Shown piece after piece: positions 51,798 to 63,953 of a DNA stretch of 64,000 bases. Positions within the stretch are counted from its first letter, which is position 1. Each line of letters starts with the position of its first letter. Made by a program: the position numbers and the translations under genes. Under the pieces are notes generated by a model. The model had not been told where the DNA came from. It saw only the letters and a program-made list of their open reading frames with translations, and searched no databases. This DNA comes from Paraphoma chrysanthemicola (lineage: Eukaryota > Ascomycota > Dothideomycetes > Pleosporales > Phaeosphaeriaceae): contig JAGMWG010000008.1 of the NCBI GenBank assembly GCA_020744225.1, positions 1,054,001-1,118,000 of the forward strand. The letters run 5' to 3'.

Positions 51798-53763
51798 TTA
51801 AGCATACGTTGCGAGACTTTTCAAGACCTCCAGTCTGTCACCAGCATCGGTAACTTCGTCTTTCCAGTATTCCAGCAGTTCGATGACTTTTTGCACCGCT
51901 TCTCTCCAGCCTTCGGGCAACCTGTGCTCTAAGCCAGTTCGGGCAGCCGCGACGAGGACGAACGCACTCCTTGTGCATGATCGAAGCATAAGCCAGGTCC
52001 CATGATGTCGATGGAGAAATCCGTGTTCGTTTTCTTGAATTCTCTGAACGCAGATTTCAAGACCCCGGTCTGCGAGAACGTTGCAATCACGATCGTCGGT
52101 GAGATTGCCGAGGATAGTACCTTCGCTGAATGGCCAGTATATCATTTCCAGACAATCGACGAGATGGCCACTCAAAATGAATCGAAAATGTTGGTCGCAG
52201 TCATTGAGAGTCTCGGAAGCAGGATGGTCTCTCTTGATCTGAAGCGTCTCGGGCAAAGACTCTGACCTGTGCGTGACCCAAATATAAGCCAACGTCCGCG
52301 AGTGACATTAGGACGATGTAGTTGCACTCACCATCTGTGCGCTTGCCGCTCAAATTCGAAGGCAGCAGCAGTTCTCTCAAGAAGAGCGTTGCCTCCGGGA
52401 ACAACGCGGCAGGTGGACATCAGCACACGATTTTCGAGTCGTCTTAGGGCAATTTCGGCAAGGTAAAAGTACCAAGCGGGCTCGCCTTCGGAGTGAAGAT
52501 GTCTCGGAGGCTCAGGGTATGCAGCGGGATATCTTAGGTTCCAAACGCTAGTCTCAGTCATACCAAGCTCCATGCGGACTTCCCTACAACCGCCCTAGTT
52601 AGTGGTACTTCCAGCAAGACACACACTCGTATCCAGTGTTACGATTACTTACAATTCTGATTTGAAGCAGGTCCAGTAGATACCGTGTTGTAATTGGGCT
52701 TCTTCAGGTGCTACTTCATCTGGCGAGGATTGGAATGATTGACAGCAGGTTAGCGCTTGGACGAACGTCCGCCATGCTTCGATCGGTCTCATAGTGGTCA
52801 TGAGATAAACTCCAGCGAGGAAGAATACTTGCGCCTCAGTAATGCCACCGCCAAATATCAACGCACCCATGCGTTTTTGGGCAGCTGTGAAGAAAGCCTC
52901 GGCACGGAGGAAAGCCGGACTTGAATGAAATTCTAAGGAGACTTTGGTCGAAGGACGATCAGACCCGCTCATGAGAGAACCCAGAGCATAGATGAGTAGC
53001 TGTGGATATCAGTAGGGATTTTGAATCGTACTCAATGTACAGAAATAGTAATAATAATTACCAACAAACATGACGGCGCGTCCCAATCCAGGCCATTTAG
53101 GGAGGTGTATCGAATGTGGGTTTCGATTTTGCCAACGTCTAAGACGGGGTTGTAAATGTGAAAGTGAGATAGAAAAAGCTGTAAGTGTTCTAGTGCTTCC
53201 TTTGTGCTCAGCTCTGCCGAAAGCAAAGATCGCTGACGCGCAGTCGTACGAGGCACACGAAGTAAATTGAGGAGACCTCGTCGTGGTCGAAAATCTTCCA
53301 TGCACAAGATCGGCCAGTTCAAAACCGCTTCAACATTGACGAATCGGGTTTCTAAAGTCTCCTCAAATTCAAGACCAGTGGAGTGAACGCTTGAATACTC
53401 CAGGATAGGAGATACGACTGGCTGATTAGGTATGGTAGTATGTAGTGTGTGATTAGCCTTGTACAACGCTTCCAAGTCATCCAGCCTTTGGAGTATGGCA
53501 AGACTCGCAGGATCGAAACTACGCATCATCAGCATCGTATGACCCTTGAGGATCTGCGCCTGCGCGAAGGCTCACCTGGCCTTGTCAATCTCCCGATAAA
53601 CACATTCGACATGCAGTGACGTGCATGATGTGCATGAGGGCTGTTCGTTGTCGCACTTCGTCCTTCGACGTCGGCAGGTCAGACACGCCTGAGCTGCACG
53701 TTTCCGGGGATACGCAGGCCGACTCTCGGCACTGTTGAGTGTACGTTTGCGTCCGTCTGCCAT
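51798..53763 (-). CDS. Zn2Cys6 transcription factor, likely regulator of the glycosidase cluster
   Basis: Five exons (53763-53576, 53518-53062, 52999-52653, 52583-52332, 52266-51798) give 570 residues. The binuclear zinc cluster is complete: ACLTCRRRRTKCDNEQPSC then CTSLHVEC, followed by a short linker and ASLAILQRLDDLEALYKANH, a likely dimerising coil. The rest is the fungal-specific regulatory domain (LQLFLSHFHIYNPVLD, IFGGGITEAQVFFLAGVYLM, QLQHGIYWTCFKSELE). It is divergent from the GH3 gene, 321 bases between starts, and stands at the head of GH3, GH78 and transporter genes, which suggests it controls them. Intron 1 uses the GCGTAG acceptor; nearer AGs lead to stops. Confidence 0.9.
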
Positions 53764-54084
53764 GTTGAAGATTCATGCGTGCGCGGAAATCGGGACATGT
53801 TGGTGCTTTTGGCCTGTCGCGGAAAGCCGGAAGCACTGGCCAAGGCGCGACTCCCCGTCCCCGCACCCGCGGACGCGCTCAGCCCCGACGAAGTGGACAT
53901 CACCAGACAAGTCGAATGGATGCGAGACGGGTTCGTCCTGTAGCTCGGGGCTCTGGGTCTCGCGGCGAGGGTTCCGCGCGATGTCAACCCCGATGTCTCG
54001 CCCTTTCGTGCACTCCGAGCTCTCCTCACTCTTGACACTCGTCCATCGATCGCATCAGCCAAAGCATCACGACTATCCTTCAAG
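53764..54084. promoter_or_regulatory. Shared promoter of the Zn2Cys6 factor and the GH3 gene
   Basis: Short divergent intergenic region rich in CG-containing words (CGGACG, CCCCGACG) that could serve as half sites for a zinc-cluster factor. No clear CGG-N-CCG pair was singled out. Confidence 0.4.
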
Positions 54085-56718
54085 ATGGGTGACATAACCA
54101 CCATGACGCATATGGCGAACGTGGAAGATTTGCTTGAACAGCTCACCATCAAAGAAAAGATCGACTTGCTCGCAGGCATTGACTTCTGGCACACGAAGAG
54201 CATTCCGAGATTGAATATACCCTCCATCCGCTTGTCCGACGGCCCTAATGGAGTGCGCGGTACGAGATTCTTCAACGGAATTCCTGCAGCCTGCTTTCCC
54301 TGCGGAACAGGTCTTGCAGCAACATGGGATGTGCAGCTGCTTCGGCGCGCCGGGAATTTGATGGGAGTCGAGGCACGTCACAAGGGCGCGAGCGTCCTGC
54401 TTGGCCCAACAGTCAACATGCAGCGTAGTCCCTTGGGTGGCAGAGGCTTCGAGTCCTTCTCCGAGGATCCTGTACTAGCAGGTCTATGCGCTTCCGCGAT
54501 CATCAACGGGATCCAGGATACCGGAGTACAGGCTGCTATTAAACATTTCGTCGCAAACGACCAAGAACACGAGAGGATGGCCGTAGACTCGATCGTCACG
54601 GAGCGTGCGCTCCGGGAGATCTATCTGCTGCCATTTCAAATCGCTGTCCGAGACGCCAACCCAGCATCCTTCATGACCTCCTACAACAAGGTCAATGGCA
54701 CACATGTCAGCGAAGACGAGTACATACTCCGGAATGTTCTCAGAGGGGAATGGGCTTGGAAAGGCCTGATTATGAGCGACTGGTAAGTGAAGCAAGTAAA
54801 CTCTATGTCGAGCCCGGAATTAAGCTGTGGACAGGTATGGGACATATTCGACTTCCGAGGCTATCAATGCAGGACTCGATTTGGAGATGCCAGGTCCATC
54901 GCGTTGGAGAGGCCAGCTACTTCATCATGCAGTCATGTCAAAGAAGGTGAAGCCTACCGTAATCGACGAACGCGTGCGGGCTGTGCTGGAGTGCGTCGTG
55001 CGCGCCACGGCGGCTGGGATAACAGAGAACGCACCCGAGGAAGGGCAAGATAATCCGGAAACTGCCGCTCTGTTACGAAATATTGCTGGACAAGGCATTG
55101 TACTACTAAAGAACGAAAAGCAGGTGCTACCTTTCAAGAAAGAGAAAAAGGTGAGTTCCGCTCAAGCACCCTACCCTCACACTCCACTAACAAGCTGTTA
55201 CAGGTTCTTGTAATTGGCCCAAACGCAAAAACAGCCGTGTTCTCAGGAGGGGGATCTGCATCATTGAGACCCTATTATGCGATCACGCCCTTCGACGGCA
55301 TCTCGCGAAAGGCCAAAGATGTGCAATTCGCGGTCGGATGTCACGCACACAAGATGCTTCCAGTCCTCGGACCAAGGATGGTGACTACCGACGGACGATG
55401 TGGAGTCACATTCAGGTCCTTCACGCGCCCGCCGTCTGATACGAGCCGCAAAGTGATCGACACCATCAACCTAGTCGATACAGACATGTACTTTGCGGAC
55501 TACTATCATCCAGATATAACCGAGGATCTTTGGTGGGGTGAGGTCGAGGGACTCTACACAGCCGAAGAGACGGGTGAGTTCCAATTCGGGCTAGCAGTTT
55601 TCGGAACAGCGAATTTGTACGTCGATGACGATCTGGTCATTGACAACGAAACGCACCAACGAAGTGGAGGCACCTTCTTCAATGTTGGAACAGTTGAAGA
55701 GACGGGCACAAAGTTGCTTCAAGCTGGCACTACGTATCGGGTTCGTGTTGCTTTTGCTAGTGGAGCTGCGTCGAAGATCAAGGATGCCGATGGTGTCGTC
55801 TCTTTTGGGGGAGGAGGTGTCCGTATTGGTGGCGCCAAAGTGCTCAATGCTGACGAGGAGATCATCAAAGCATCTGAACTTGCGAAGACTGTCGACCAGG
55901 TAGTTTTGTGCGTTGGACTGAACGCCGACTTCGAGCAGGAAGGCCATGACCGATCGCATATGGATCTGCCCGGCCGTACTGACGATCTGATCAAGGCAGT
56001 AGCAGTAGCGAATCCACGGACGGTGGTTGTAGTGCAATCTGGTACTCCCGTCAGTATGCCGTGGAGTAAAGCTGTTGCTGGTATTGTGCAAGCCTGGTAC
56101 GGAGGGAACGAGACAGGTAACGCCATCACAGATATTCTCTTTGGAGACGTGAATCCCTCGGGCAAGCTCCCGCTGTCGTTCCCAATCCGTGTCGAAGACA
56201 ATCCAGCTTACCTGAATTATCGTTCCGAGCGCGGGCGTGCGCTGTACGGGGAAGACATCTACATCGGCTACCGGTATTATGAGGCGCTCAAACGACCTGT
56301 TTCCTGGCCTTTTGGATGGGGGCTGTCATACACCAGCTTCTCGCTCAAGAACCTCATACTGGAGCACAAAGTCCACGAAGGAAAAGAGTTACTTATAGCC
56401 ACACTTTCTATCACTAACACAGGTAAAGTAGATGGATCTGAAGTATTGCAGTTGTACGTTACGCAGCGCAACCCATCGATCAGACGCCCACCCAAGGAGC
56501 TCAAAGGATTTACCAAGGTTTTGGTCGAGTGTGGAGCAACGAGAAGCAGCCAAATCGTGGTCGAGAAGAAATACGCGACGAGCTTTTGGGACGAAGATCG
56601 CAATCAGTGGATTGAGGAGGCGGACACATACGATGTTTTTATTGGCACAAGTAGCGTCGATGTTCCACTTCAAACTTCCTTCGAAGTGAAGAAGACCGCC
56701 TTCTGGTTAGGGTTGTAG
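54085..56718 (+). CDS. GH3 beta-glucosidase with PA14 domain
   Basis: Exons 54085-54782, 54835-55150 and 55204-56718 give 842 residues. The enzyme releases terminal beta-linked glucose. The catalytic nucleophile is the Asp of GLIMSDWYGTYS, whose codons straddle intron 1. Substrate-site blocks RLSDGPNGVRG, GRGFESFSEDPVLAG and KHFVANDQE are present. A PA14 module (from about 300 to 440: YFADYYHPD, GLYTAEETGEFQFGLAVFG) splits the second domain, and a fibronectin III-like end follows (WGLSYTSFSLKN). There is no signal peptide, so it probably acts on imported glycosides inside the cell, which agrees with the transporter in the cluster. An alternative start lies at 54103. Confidence 0.94.
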
Positions 56719-57271
56719 AATAGTGATGCTTTTAGACACACACAATTTGATAACACAGCTTCAACCTTGAGAACACCAGATGCTGCATGCATTCGTGCGC
56801 GCTCGTCGTGGTACCATTCAGGACCTGTACATCGCACCGTATGATAGAGTAGCCTGAAGATGTTCTGCGCACTTTGTGACACTTCAAGTCAATAGAGAAA
56901 AGTATGCAAAGTGCCTTGGAAGTGGTTCGTGCTAAGCCACTTTGAGTCAGCCGAGGCCGCGGAAAGGCGGGTCACGACTGCTCCACCTGAGTCGCGCTTG
57001 GAAATCTAGCCCCAGCCAACAATACGCCGCGAGGCTTTTCCGTCATGTCTCCGCATCATGTACGCCCGTTGTTTCGCTCTACACCGAAGCTATGCCACAA
57101 ATCAGTCATGCTACAGATTCGCAGGCGTTGCTTTGTGTTAATGGGAAGCGACCTCGGAAAGCTTTCATCCCCGCAAAGAAGTCTGTACTCCTGATATAGC
57201 GACGCAAGCTTGTGTCGACTTCAGCATTCACGATCCGTCATCTCTTCCTACCTGCTCTTGGTCCAAACGAC
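56719..57271. other. Intergenic region, promoter of the GH78 gene
   Basis: No gene seen. The open frame of the GH78 gene extends to 57212 but without ATG. Confidence 0.45.
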
Positions 57272-59779
57272 ATGGACAGCTCCCTCCTTGACACCAAATG
57301 GATCTGGCATCCAGATTGGACTGATCATGCTCCTCATTCAGCCGGCGGTATTGTCCATTTTCGTAAGGAATTGAACCTCGAGAGCGTTCCATCAGACCCT
57401 CTGATGATCCAGCTCACTGCGGACACGAAGTACCAACTTTACATCAACAGCAAGTTGGTTCACATTGGCCCAGTGAAAGGCGATGATCACATGTGGTTCT
57501 ATGACGACATAAACGTCCAGCCATTCTTGAATACGGGCATGAATCAGATCAGCATCAGGGTGCTACGTTTCTACTATGCGACATCATACGCGACAAGCTT
57601 TCCCCGATTGCCCATCCCAGGTCTCTTTGTGAGGACTCCAGACGTTCAACTTCGCGAAATCCATGGCATCCAAAGCGACGAGAGTTGGGATTGCGCGGTC
57701 GACCCAACGACCCTTCTACGCACCGATCAAGCGGAAGACGATTTTCTTCATGTGTACGAGGACGTTGATGCCCATCGGGGATGTCATTTACGATGGGAAC
57801 CAGCCAAAGTCTTACAACTTTCGACAACCCATGGTCTTGCACCTCCATGGATTCTTTCACCGCGAATGATTCCAGTGGCAAGCTCAAGTCCCGCACGCTT
57901 CAATGCAGTAAACAACGTCCGTAGTTCCTTGTCGAGTGACGAATGGGAAACGGTCGTGCTGTTTCCTTCCGAGGATGCAACACCTATCTGTCTACCTGCA
58001 GGCTCTTCGCATCACATTGAGCTTCAGGCAGAGCACCACCTCACAGCTAGACTTGCATTTCGGTTTCGACGGCCATCAAAGGGTGGGAGTGTCTTGCGTG
58101 TAACGTACTCGGAGTGCTATGAAGACGAACCCGAATATGTTCCCTATATTCGGAAGAAGGCCGACCGGACAGATATCACGAAGAAGCTATATGGTCCTCA
58201 GGACAAATACGTGTTTGCTGGCGGAGCGGGAAAGGAAACAGCGCTTGATCTCGCCTATATCGAGGGCGCAGCGAGCGTTGAAGTCTTCTCACCGTTTCAC
58301 CTCCGGACGCTACGGTTCATATCTATTGACATAGATGTTTGTCCGGACGACGACCTGGTCATGGAAGGCCTGGAATTGACCGAGACCAAGTATCCGCTAG
58401 AAGTTCTCGGAACTTTCCACATTCCACCTTCCATCTCTACAGCAAGCACCTATCACGACATGTGGAATATCAGCGTTCGAACGTTGAACAATTGCATGCA
58501 TGACTGTTACGAAGATTGCCCTTTTTACGAACAGCTTCAGTATGCCATGGACGTTCGAAGCTCGTGCCTCTTTACTTACGCGATATCTGGAGATGATCGG
58601 ATGGCTCGGCAAGCCATAACACAACTACACAATTCTTACCGTCCAGAACTAGGCTTGATTGCAAGTCGAAGCCCAGCTCATCAGCTACAAATTATACCTC
58701 ACTTCTCCCTCTTCTGGATCTGTACAGTGGCCGATCACTTCGAGCATTTCGCCGATGTTCCTTTTACTCGACGTTTCCTTTCTACCTGTGATGCTATCCT
58801 GGAAACCTTTGCTCGCCGAATTGATACGCGTCTGGGACTGGTTGCATCCGGAGCCAAGGAATTGGGAACACATTGGGACTTTGTGGACTGGGCACCAGAG
58901 TGGAAGCCGATGGGTATCCCGCCACAACAGACTGGATATCAAACTTTCACTAGCTTGATATATGCGTACACACTGCAAAGTCTAGCGCGAGTCGTTGACC
59001 TTGCCGGCCGACCGGCACTTGCGGCTGATTATATGGCAAGATCGGGCAATGTTATCGACGCTGTACGAAAGCATTGCTGGGATGGCTCTGTCTTCACTGA
59101 TGGCCTAGCCATCACCGCTGACTACGCGCAGGATATCAGCGAACACATTCAAATTTGGGCTACCCTCGTTGGAGCGGTGCAAGGCGATGAGGCGCGGGCT
59201 TTACTCACACGGAGCCTAACACAGTCCGGTAGCTCGACACTGTCTCAATCTCGAGAACATTTGTCTTTCACCAAGGTATCGACCGCGATGTCTATCTACA
59301 CCCTCCAAGCTATGTCTCAGGTCGGCGGTACGTTGTACGATGACTCCTTTCACGCTTTCTGGAATCCCTGGCGACATCAATTATCTCAGAACATGACGAC
59401 CTGGTGCGAAGACAATGTCACGCTTCGTTCTGACTGTCACGCATGGAGTTCCGTTCCATTATACGAGTTTATGACCGAAGTCGCTGGTGTCACTCCAGCT
59501 ATACCTGGATGGAAAAGCATCGCTATCAAGCCTCGTATCGCTTTGTTCGAAGAATTCGATGCTCGAGTTCCACTAGGCGGCATGCTTAAGCCAGGCGTTG
59601 CGTGTGTATCATGGAAGAGAACGGCGGAAGAAGATTGTGTCCTTGTCACGGTCACACTTGAAGCTTGCCCGCTCGAGAATGTCGAAATGCACATTAAATT
59701 CCCTGATGGACATGTAGAATTGCATGTTGGACAAGAGGCCTCGGTAAAGTTCAGCAGAAGGCTCGTTACCATTGCATAG
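57272..59779 (+). CDS. GH78 alpha-L-rhamnosidase
   Basis: Intron-free frame of 835 residues from the ATG at 57272. It removes alpha-L-rhamnose from flavonoid glycosides or pectin side chains. An N-terminal beta-sandwich (WIWHPDWTDHAPH, KYQLYINSKLVHIGPVKG) precedes the family core: CMHDCYEDCPFYEQLQYAMD, corresponding to the DCP..E motif at the start of the catalytic barrel, WDFVDWAPEW, and SEHIQIWATLVGAV. The C-terminal block WSSVPLYEFMTEVAGVTPA, PGWKSIAIKPR is typical. No signal peptide is visible, so like the GH3 enzyme it seems intracellular, acting in sequence on rhamnosyl-glucosides brought in by the cluster's transporter. Confidence 0.9.
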   Translation: MDSSLLDTKWIWHPDWTDHAPHSAGGIVHFRKELNLESVPSDPLMIQLTADTKYQLYINSKLVHIGPVKGDDHMWFYDDINVQPFLNTGMNQISIRVLRFYYATSYATSFPRLPIPGLFVRTPDVQLREIHGIQSDESWDCAVDPTTLLRTDQAEDDFLHVYEDVDAHRGCHLRWEPAKVLQLSTTHGLAPPWILSPRMIPVASSSPARFNAVNNVRSSLSSDEWETVVLFPSEDATPICLPAGSSHHIELQAEHHLTARLAFRFRRPSKGGSVLRVTYSECYEDEPEYVPYIRKKADRTDITKKLYGPQDKYVFAGGAGKETALDLAYIEGAASVEVFSPFHLRTLRFISIDIDVCPDDDLVMEGLELTETKYPLEVLGTFHIPPSISTASTYHDMWNISVRTLNNCMHDCYEDCPFYEQLQYAMDVRSSCLFTYAISGDDRMARQAITQLHNSYRPELGLIASRSPAHQLQIIPHFSLFWICTVADHFEHFADVPFTRRFLSTCDAILETFARRIDTRLGLVASGAKELGTHWDFVDWAPEWKPMGIPPQQTGYQTFTSLIYAYTLQSLARVVDLAGRPALAADYMARSGNVIDAVRKHCWDGSVFTDGLAITADYAQDISEHIQIWATLVGAVQGDEARALLTRSLTQSGSSTLSQSREHLSFTKVSTAMSIYTLQAMSQVGGTLYDDSFHAFWNPWRHQLSQNMTTWCEDNVTLRSDCHAWSSVPLYEFMTEVAGVTPAIPGWKSIAIKPRIALFEEFDARVPLGGMLKPGVACVSWKRTAEEDCVLVTVTLEACPLENVEMHIKFPDGHVELHVGQEASVKFSRRLVTIA

Positions 59780-60770
59780 TATACGAATCTTTAATTTTCT
59801 GTTCACATCACATACCGCAAGTTGCTGATAAGGCGTGTTGTCCAAGCAAGTAATGTCCAAATCAGACCTTGCTCTGATCGCAGTCGCTGTCATGGGCGTT
59901 TCTAAAGCCTCAACTCGGCGAAGACATACAAGCTGCCTTATTGGGCAAATTGTAGATGGGTCACAAATTCAACGCCGAACGCCCCAGGCTCCATAGAACC
60001 TTGTGGCACACGTGATCATCGATATCTTCCCACTCCGAACGACTCTACAAGGGTATACCGAAGTTCTGGTGAAGGCTGAGAATCCCCGACTCGAGTCCTT
60101 CGCTGCGTGTGACGCCTTCTGTGCGAAAACTATTGTCCGTGCATACGCGTATATGGTTCTCTGCAGCCGAAACTGCATGACCCTTTCGAGGTGGTCTAAA
60201 TCTATGCTACAGGTGCGACGTAATTGGGCTGATTTGACCGCCGATGTTTGATAAATGGTGGAAGCGCTCGGAGTAGCTCTTGCGATCCTGCGCCGCCGGT
60301 ATATGCTTGCACCGAATGCATAGAATTGCTTCGACGAAAGTATCTGAGCCATAAGAATGCATGTCAAAAGATCCGGTTCGGCGATTTATGGCCCGCAGCA
60401 ATGGAGCCGAGAGCGGGTCCATTTCAAGCCACAATCTTTAAGAGCAAGCAGCCGAATCATAAATGCACCCGGCTTTCCGCGGCTGGTTGCACTCGCCTCA
60501 GCCCTACCAAATTCTTTCCGGCTTTCCGCTGAACACTTGGACTTCCCCAGACTAGACCCCAGAAGCCCCAGAACCCCAGATCTGGACTTTTGATACACCA
60601 CCGTTCTCAGATGTATAAGATCAGAGACGATCCTTCGCATGAAGACGACATCAACATCCAGCACTTGTCTGCTTGGCCGCCTTGAGAGCATTGCCTGACA
60701 GTCGCCGTCCAACAATCAAAACTTTTCTGACCTGCATCAGCTTTTTCGAATAAGCTACAGCTTCACCAAA
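59780..60770. other. Intergenic region, no gene seen
   Basis: Includes the promoter of the transporter. Several short frames, none with recognisable content. Confidence 0.45.
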
Positions 60771-62475
60771 ATGCGGACTCAATCCATCTCGGCTGCGCCT
60801 GTTGGCTCGGAGATGCCTGTTAGCAGCGTCAATACCGACAAGTGGTGGAAGTCTCCAAACCTTCGTCGCCTTAATCTGCTTCTCATGATTCCCATGCTTT
60901 CCATCTTCACGCAAGGGTGGGTCGCACCGTCTCCTCCCTTCCATGTACCAAGAACAGTTAGCTTACATGTGAATTAGTTTCGATGGATCTATGATGAATG
61001 GTCTCCAGTCCGTGGAGCAGTGGCAAGCCTACTTCGGCGAGCCCAAGGGCTCGACTCTCGGTCTTTTCAACGCGGCGTATCCCATTGGCGGACTTTGTGC
61101 GATCCCATTCATCTCGATAGTCAGCGACACATTCGGCCGCCGCTTCGGTCTAGCAACTGGAGGAATTATTTGCCTGCTTGGAGCGACACTTCAAGCAGCT
61201 GCACAGAATCTTCCCATGTTCGTCGTGGCCCGCGGTATTCTTGGTTGCGGAACAGTATTTCTTGGTGCATCTGGCGCGCCATTGATCACAGAGACGGCAC
61301 ATCCGGCGCACCGAGCTACTGCCACCGCTCTGTTCAACACCTCTTATGCGCTTGGTGCCATTGTCGCTGGCTGGACAACTTTCGGCACGTTCCGCATCAA
61401 CTCCAGTGCATCGTGGCGCATCCCCTCGGCTCTTCAAGGACTTCCGTCCATCATACAGCTACTGGGCCTGTGGTTCGTCCCCGAAAGCCCGCGCTGGCTA
61501 GTGTCGAGAGACCGCAACGAGGAAGCTCTGGCGACACTAGCCAAATACCATGCTGAAGGCGACGAGCAAGACCCTCTTGTTCAATTCGAGTACAACGAGA
61601 TTCGCAATGCTTTAGCATATGAGAGGAGCGTCGACCGCGGCAGCTGGGCACAAAACTACCTCGAGCTGTTTAGGACACCGGGCAACAGGAAGCGCATGTT
61701 TATTATCCTGTGGGCGTCGTGCACAGCTCAGATGTCCGGAAACGCCTTTATCTCGTACTACCTCTCGCCGGTTCTTACTTCGGTAGGGTTGACTACAAGT
61801 CTGCAGCAGACGCTTATCAACGCCACTCAGCAAATGCTTTCTTGGTTCTCTGCACTTTACTTCGCCACTCTGCCTCAGAAAGTGGGCCGGAAGCCGCTCT
61901 TCTTGGCATCCCTTACGTTCATTCTCATCTGCCTTGTCAGCATCACGACTGGAAGTGCGGTCTTCGCAAACGATACGTCTAACAAAGCCGCTGGAGGTGC
62001 CGTTGTAGCGTTCCTGTATCTGTTCTCTCCGGCATACAACTTGGGTTTGAACGGCAACTTGGGCCTTTACATCACCGAAATTCTACCATTTAGCCTCCGT
62101 ATGCGTGGTCAAGCGTGCTTCCAGCTATTCTCGACCTGCTTTTCGCTCATCTCGACATATGTGGTTCCTATTGGCTTGCAGGATTTGGCATGGAAATTCT
62201 ATCTCATCTTCATCCCTTGGGTCATCATTGAGATTATTGTGGTCTGGCTTGTGTATCCTGAGACGAAAGGACCGTCTCTTGAGGAGATTGCGTGGTTGTT
62301 TGATGGGCCAGACGCGACAAATGTCATCATGACGGAGAAGGACGAAGACGGCACGATCAAAGTCGAAGTGACGGATGTCGCGCAAAAGGTGCGATGGTCT
62401 TTATGGTGCGCCTCATCAAGAGGGCTCGAGACAGGACAGATAAATGTGCGACTGCGGTCGTTAGATATGCGATAA
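60771..62475 (+). CDS. MFS sugar transporter
   Basis: Exons 60771-60916 and 60978-62475 give up to 547 residues with twelve membrane helices. Sugar-porter marks are visible: SDTFGRRFGLATGG (loop 2-3), VPESPRWLVSRDR at the end of the first half, FATLPQKVGRKPLF (loop 8-9), and YPETKGPSLEEI at the C-terminus. It resembles fungal lactose/hexose permease-like proteins. Set beside GH3 and GH78 enzymes that lack signal peptides, it probably imports the glycoside substrate. The last 40 residues after EVTDVAQK are unlike the family, and a small intron starting GTGCGA near 62389 could give another end. Confidence 0.88.
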
Positions 62476-63061
62476 TCTGGGGGTGGTACTAGCCTAGTGA
62501 GTATGCCGTTGTCAAGCTGTAGCCAAACCAATCCATAATTCATCACGTGGAACTTTCAAGCTGTGCACTTGGATCGCTTCGGTGGAACTGCATGATGGAA
62601 TACATGAGGACGTCACCGATTGAGTGTAAGGGGTGAAGATGATTACCAAGCCGCATACCCTCACAGCGTGGGGTGTAGCTGCCTTAAGGTGGCGCAGCGT
62701 TCGGCTGTGGGAAGGAGTGGACTGCGGCTGCACAGCCTTCTTACCAATGATGACTTCGTCCGCGGACACACACTTCCTCCCCCAATCTCTTCCACATATC
62801 AACACAACACAACCACCAAGAGTGTACGGTAGGATCGTTTTTGAATGAATGTGTCCACGTCCGTCCTATGATACAAAGTATCGGCTGCACAAACACCATA
62901 CAACGATTCTTCGCTTTCAAAATTGTGGGCGCTGAGCCAGAGGTCCAAGGTCGACTTATCCAATTGTGAGCTCTCGGGAAAACAGCTATCGATAGTTCCA
63001 TGCACAAGTTATTGCCGTAATGTTGGGCCTTTGACCTTCGATATCTATCATAAGAAAACAT
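62476..63061. other. Intergenic region, no gene seen
   Basis: Nothing recognised between the transporter and the HET-like remnant. Confidence 0.4.
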
Positions 63062-63953
63062 ATGGATCCAATGACCACAAGTCTCAGGACTATGAGCAGC
63101 ACGAACGCCAACCCTGGTTCTGATAGTGACCCAATCTTGGACCCCATACACATCTTAACCCCTGTCTCTCGTAATTTATGCGGCGCATGTGCCCAGTGGA
63201 ACTGGCGGTACCACTTGACACGATTCCAAAATGACCAACTAAAAGATGCGCTACACTCCTTAGAAGACGCCATCATGAGACAAGCTATTCTTCACAGCCA
63301 GAGAAAGTCTAAGAACACCTTTCCGTTCCTTCAACCCAGGATCGAGGGTACCTGGATACGGGTGGAAGTCGCACCTTACATGGGACCTTATATCATTTCC
63401 TCGGACGGGTACCAGATCAACCATCGATTTGGGCTCACGCCAGATCACTGAGGAGTCGTTAACACATTGTTCATTCTGTGCGCTGCTTGCGCATGCTGCG
63501 CTGGCAGCTCATATATCACTGCCCGCGTCTACCTATGTCGTCTGTGAATTTGATGAATTCGGCAGACTCGGCCAGCAAGGTTACACCCCAATCGATGTTA
63601 TCTCAGTAATTTTCAATAGCGGATGATTGCAAGAAGCAATTCCGCATGGTCTGGGTCTTAGAAGATTCAGTACAGTTGGAAATAGCCCCTCCAATTCGCT
63701 TGGGATTGAACCGGACCGAATTAATCTTGCAACGGTGCGCAACCTGCCTGCAGAGTGTAAAGAGGAGCACAAGGCCGCGTGTTGGCCCTCGTCTCCGACG
63801 ACGGAAACCAGAAGAATCATACGAGGCTCCTCAACTGGCAATATGCGCGTCATAGATACATTAATTGATCGCATTGTGCCGGCACCTATGGAATGCAGCT
63901 ATATCGCCCTTAGTTATGTATGGGGTGGTGCCGCACCGTTCAACTTACGATAA
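63062..63953 (+). pseudogene. HET-like gene, 5' part, apparently broken
   Basis: Three pieces in order resemble the N-terminal half of a large HET protein: CGACAQWNWRYHLTRF, then HCSFCALLAHAAL, then VPAPMECSYIALSYVWGGAAPF, which is the start of the HET domain proper. The frame changes between about 63400 and 63450; a TGA stands at 63624-63626 where TGG (a G-to-A change) would keep the frame; and a TAA follows at 63951. Unrecognised introns could remove some of these, but not obviously all. The HET domain would continue past the right edge. Confidence 0.55.
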
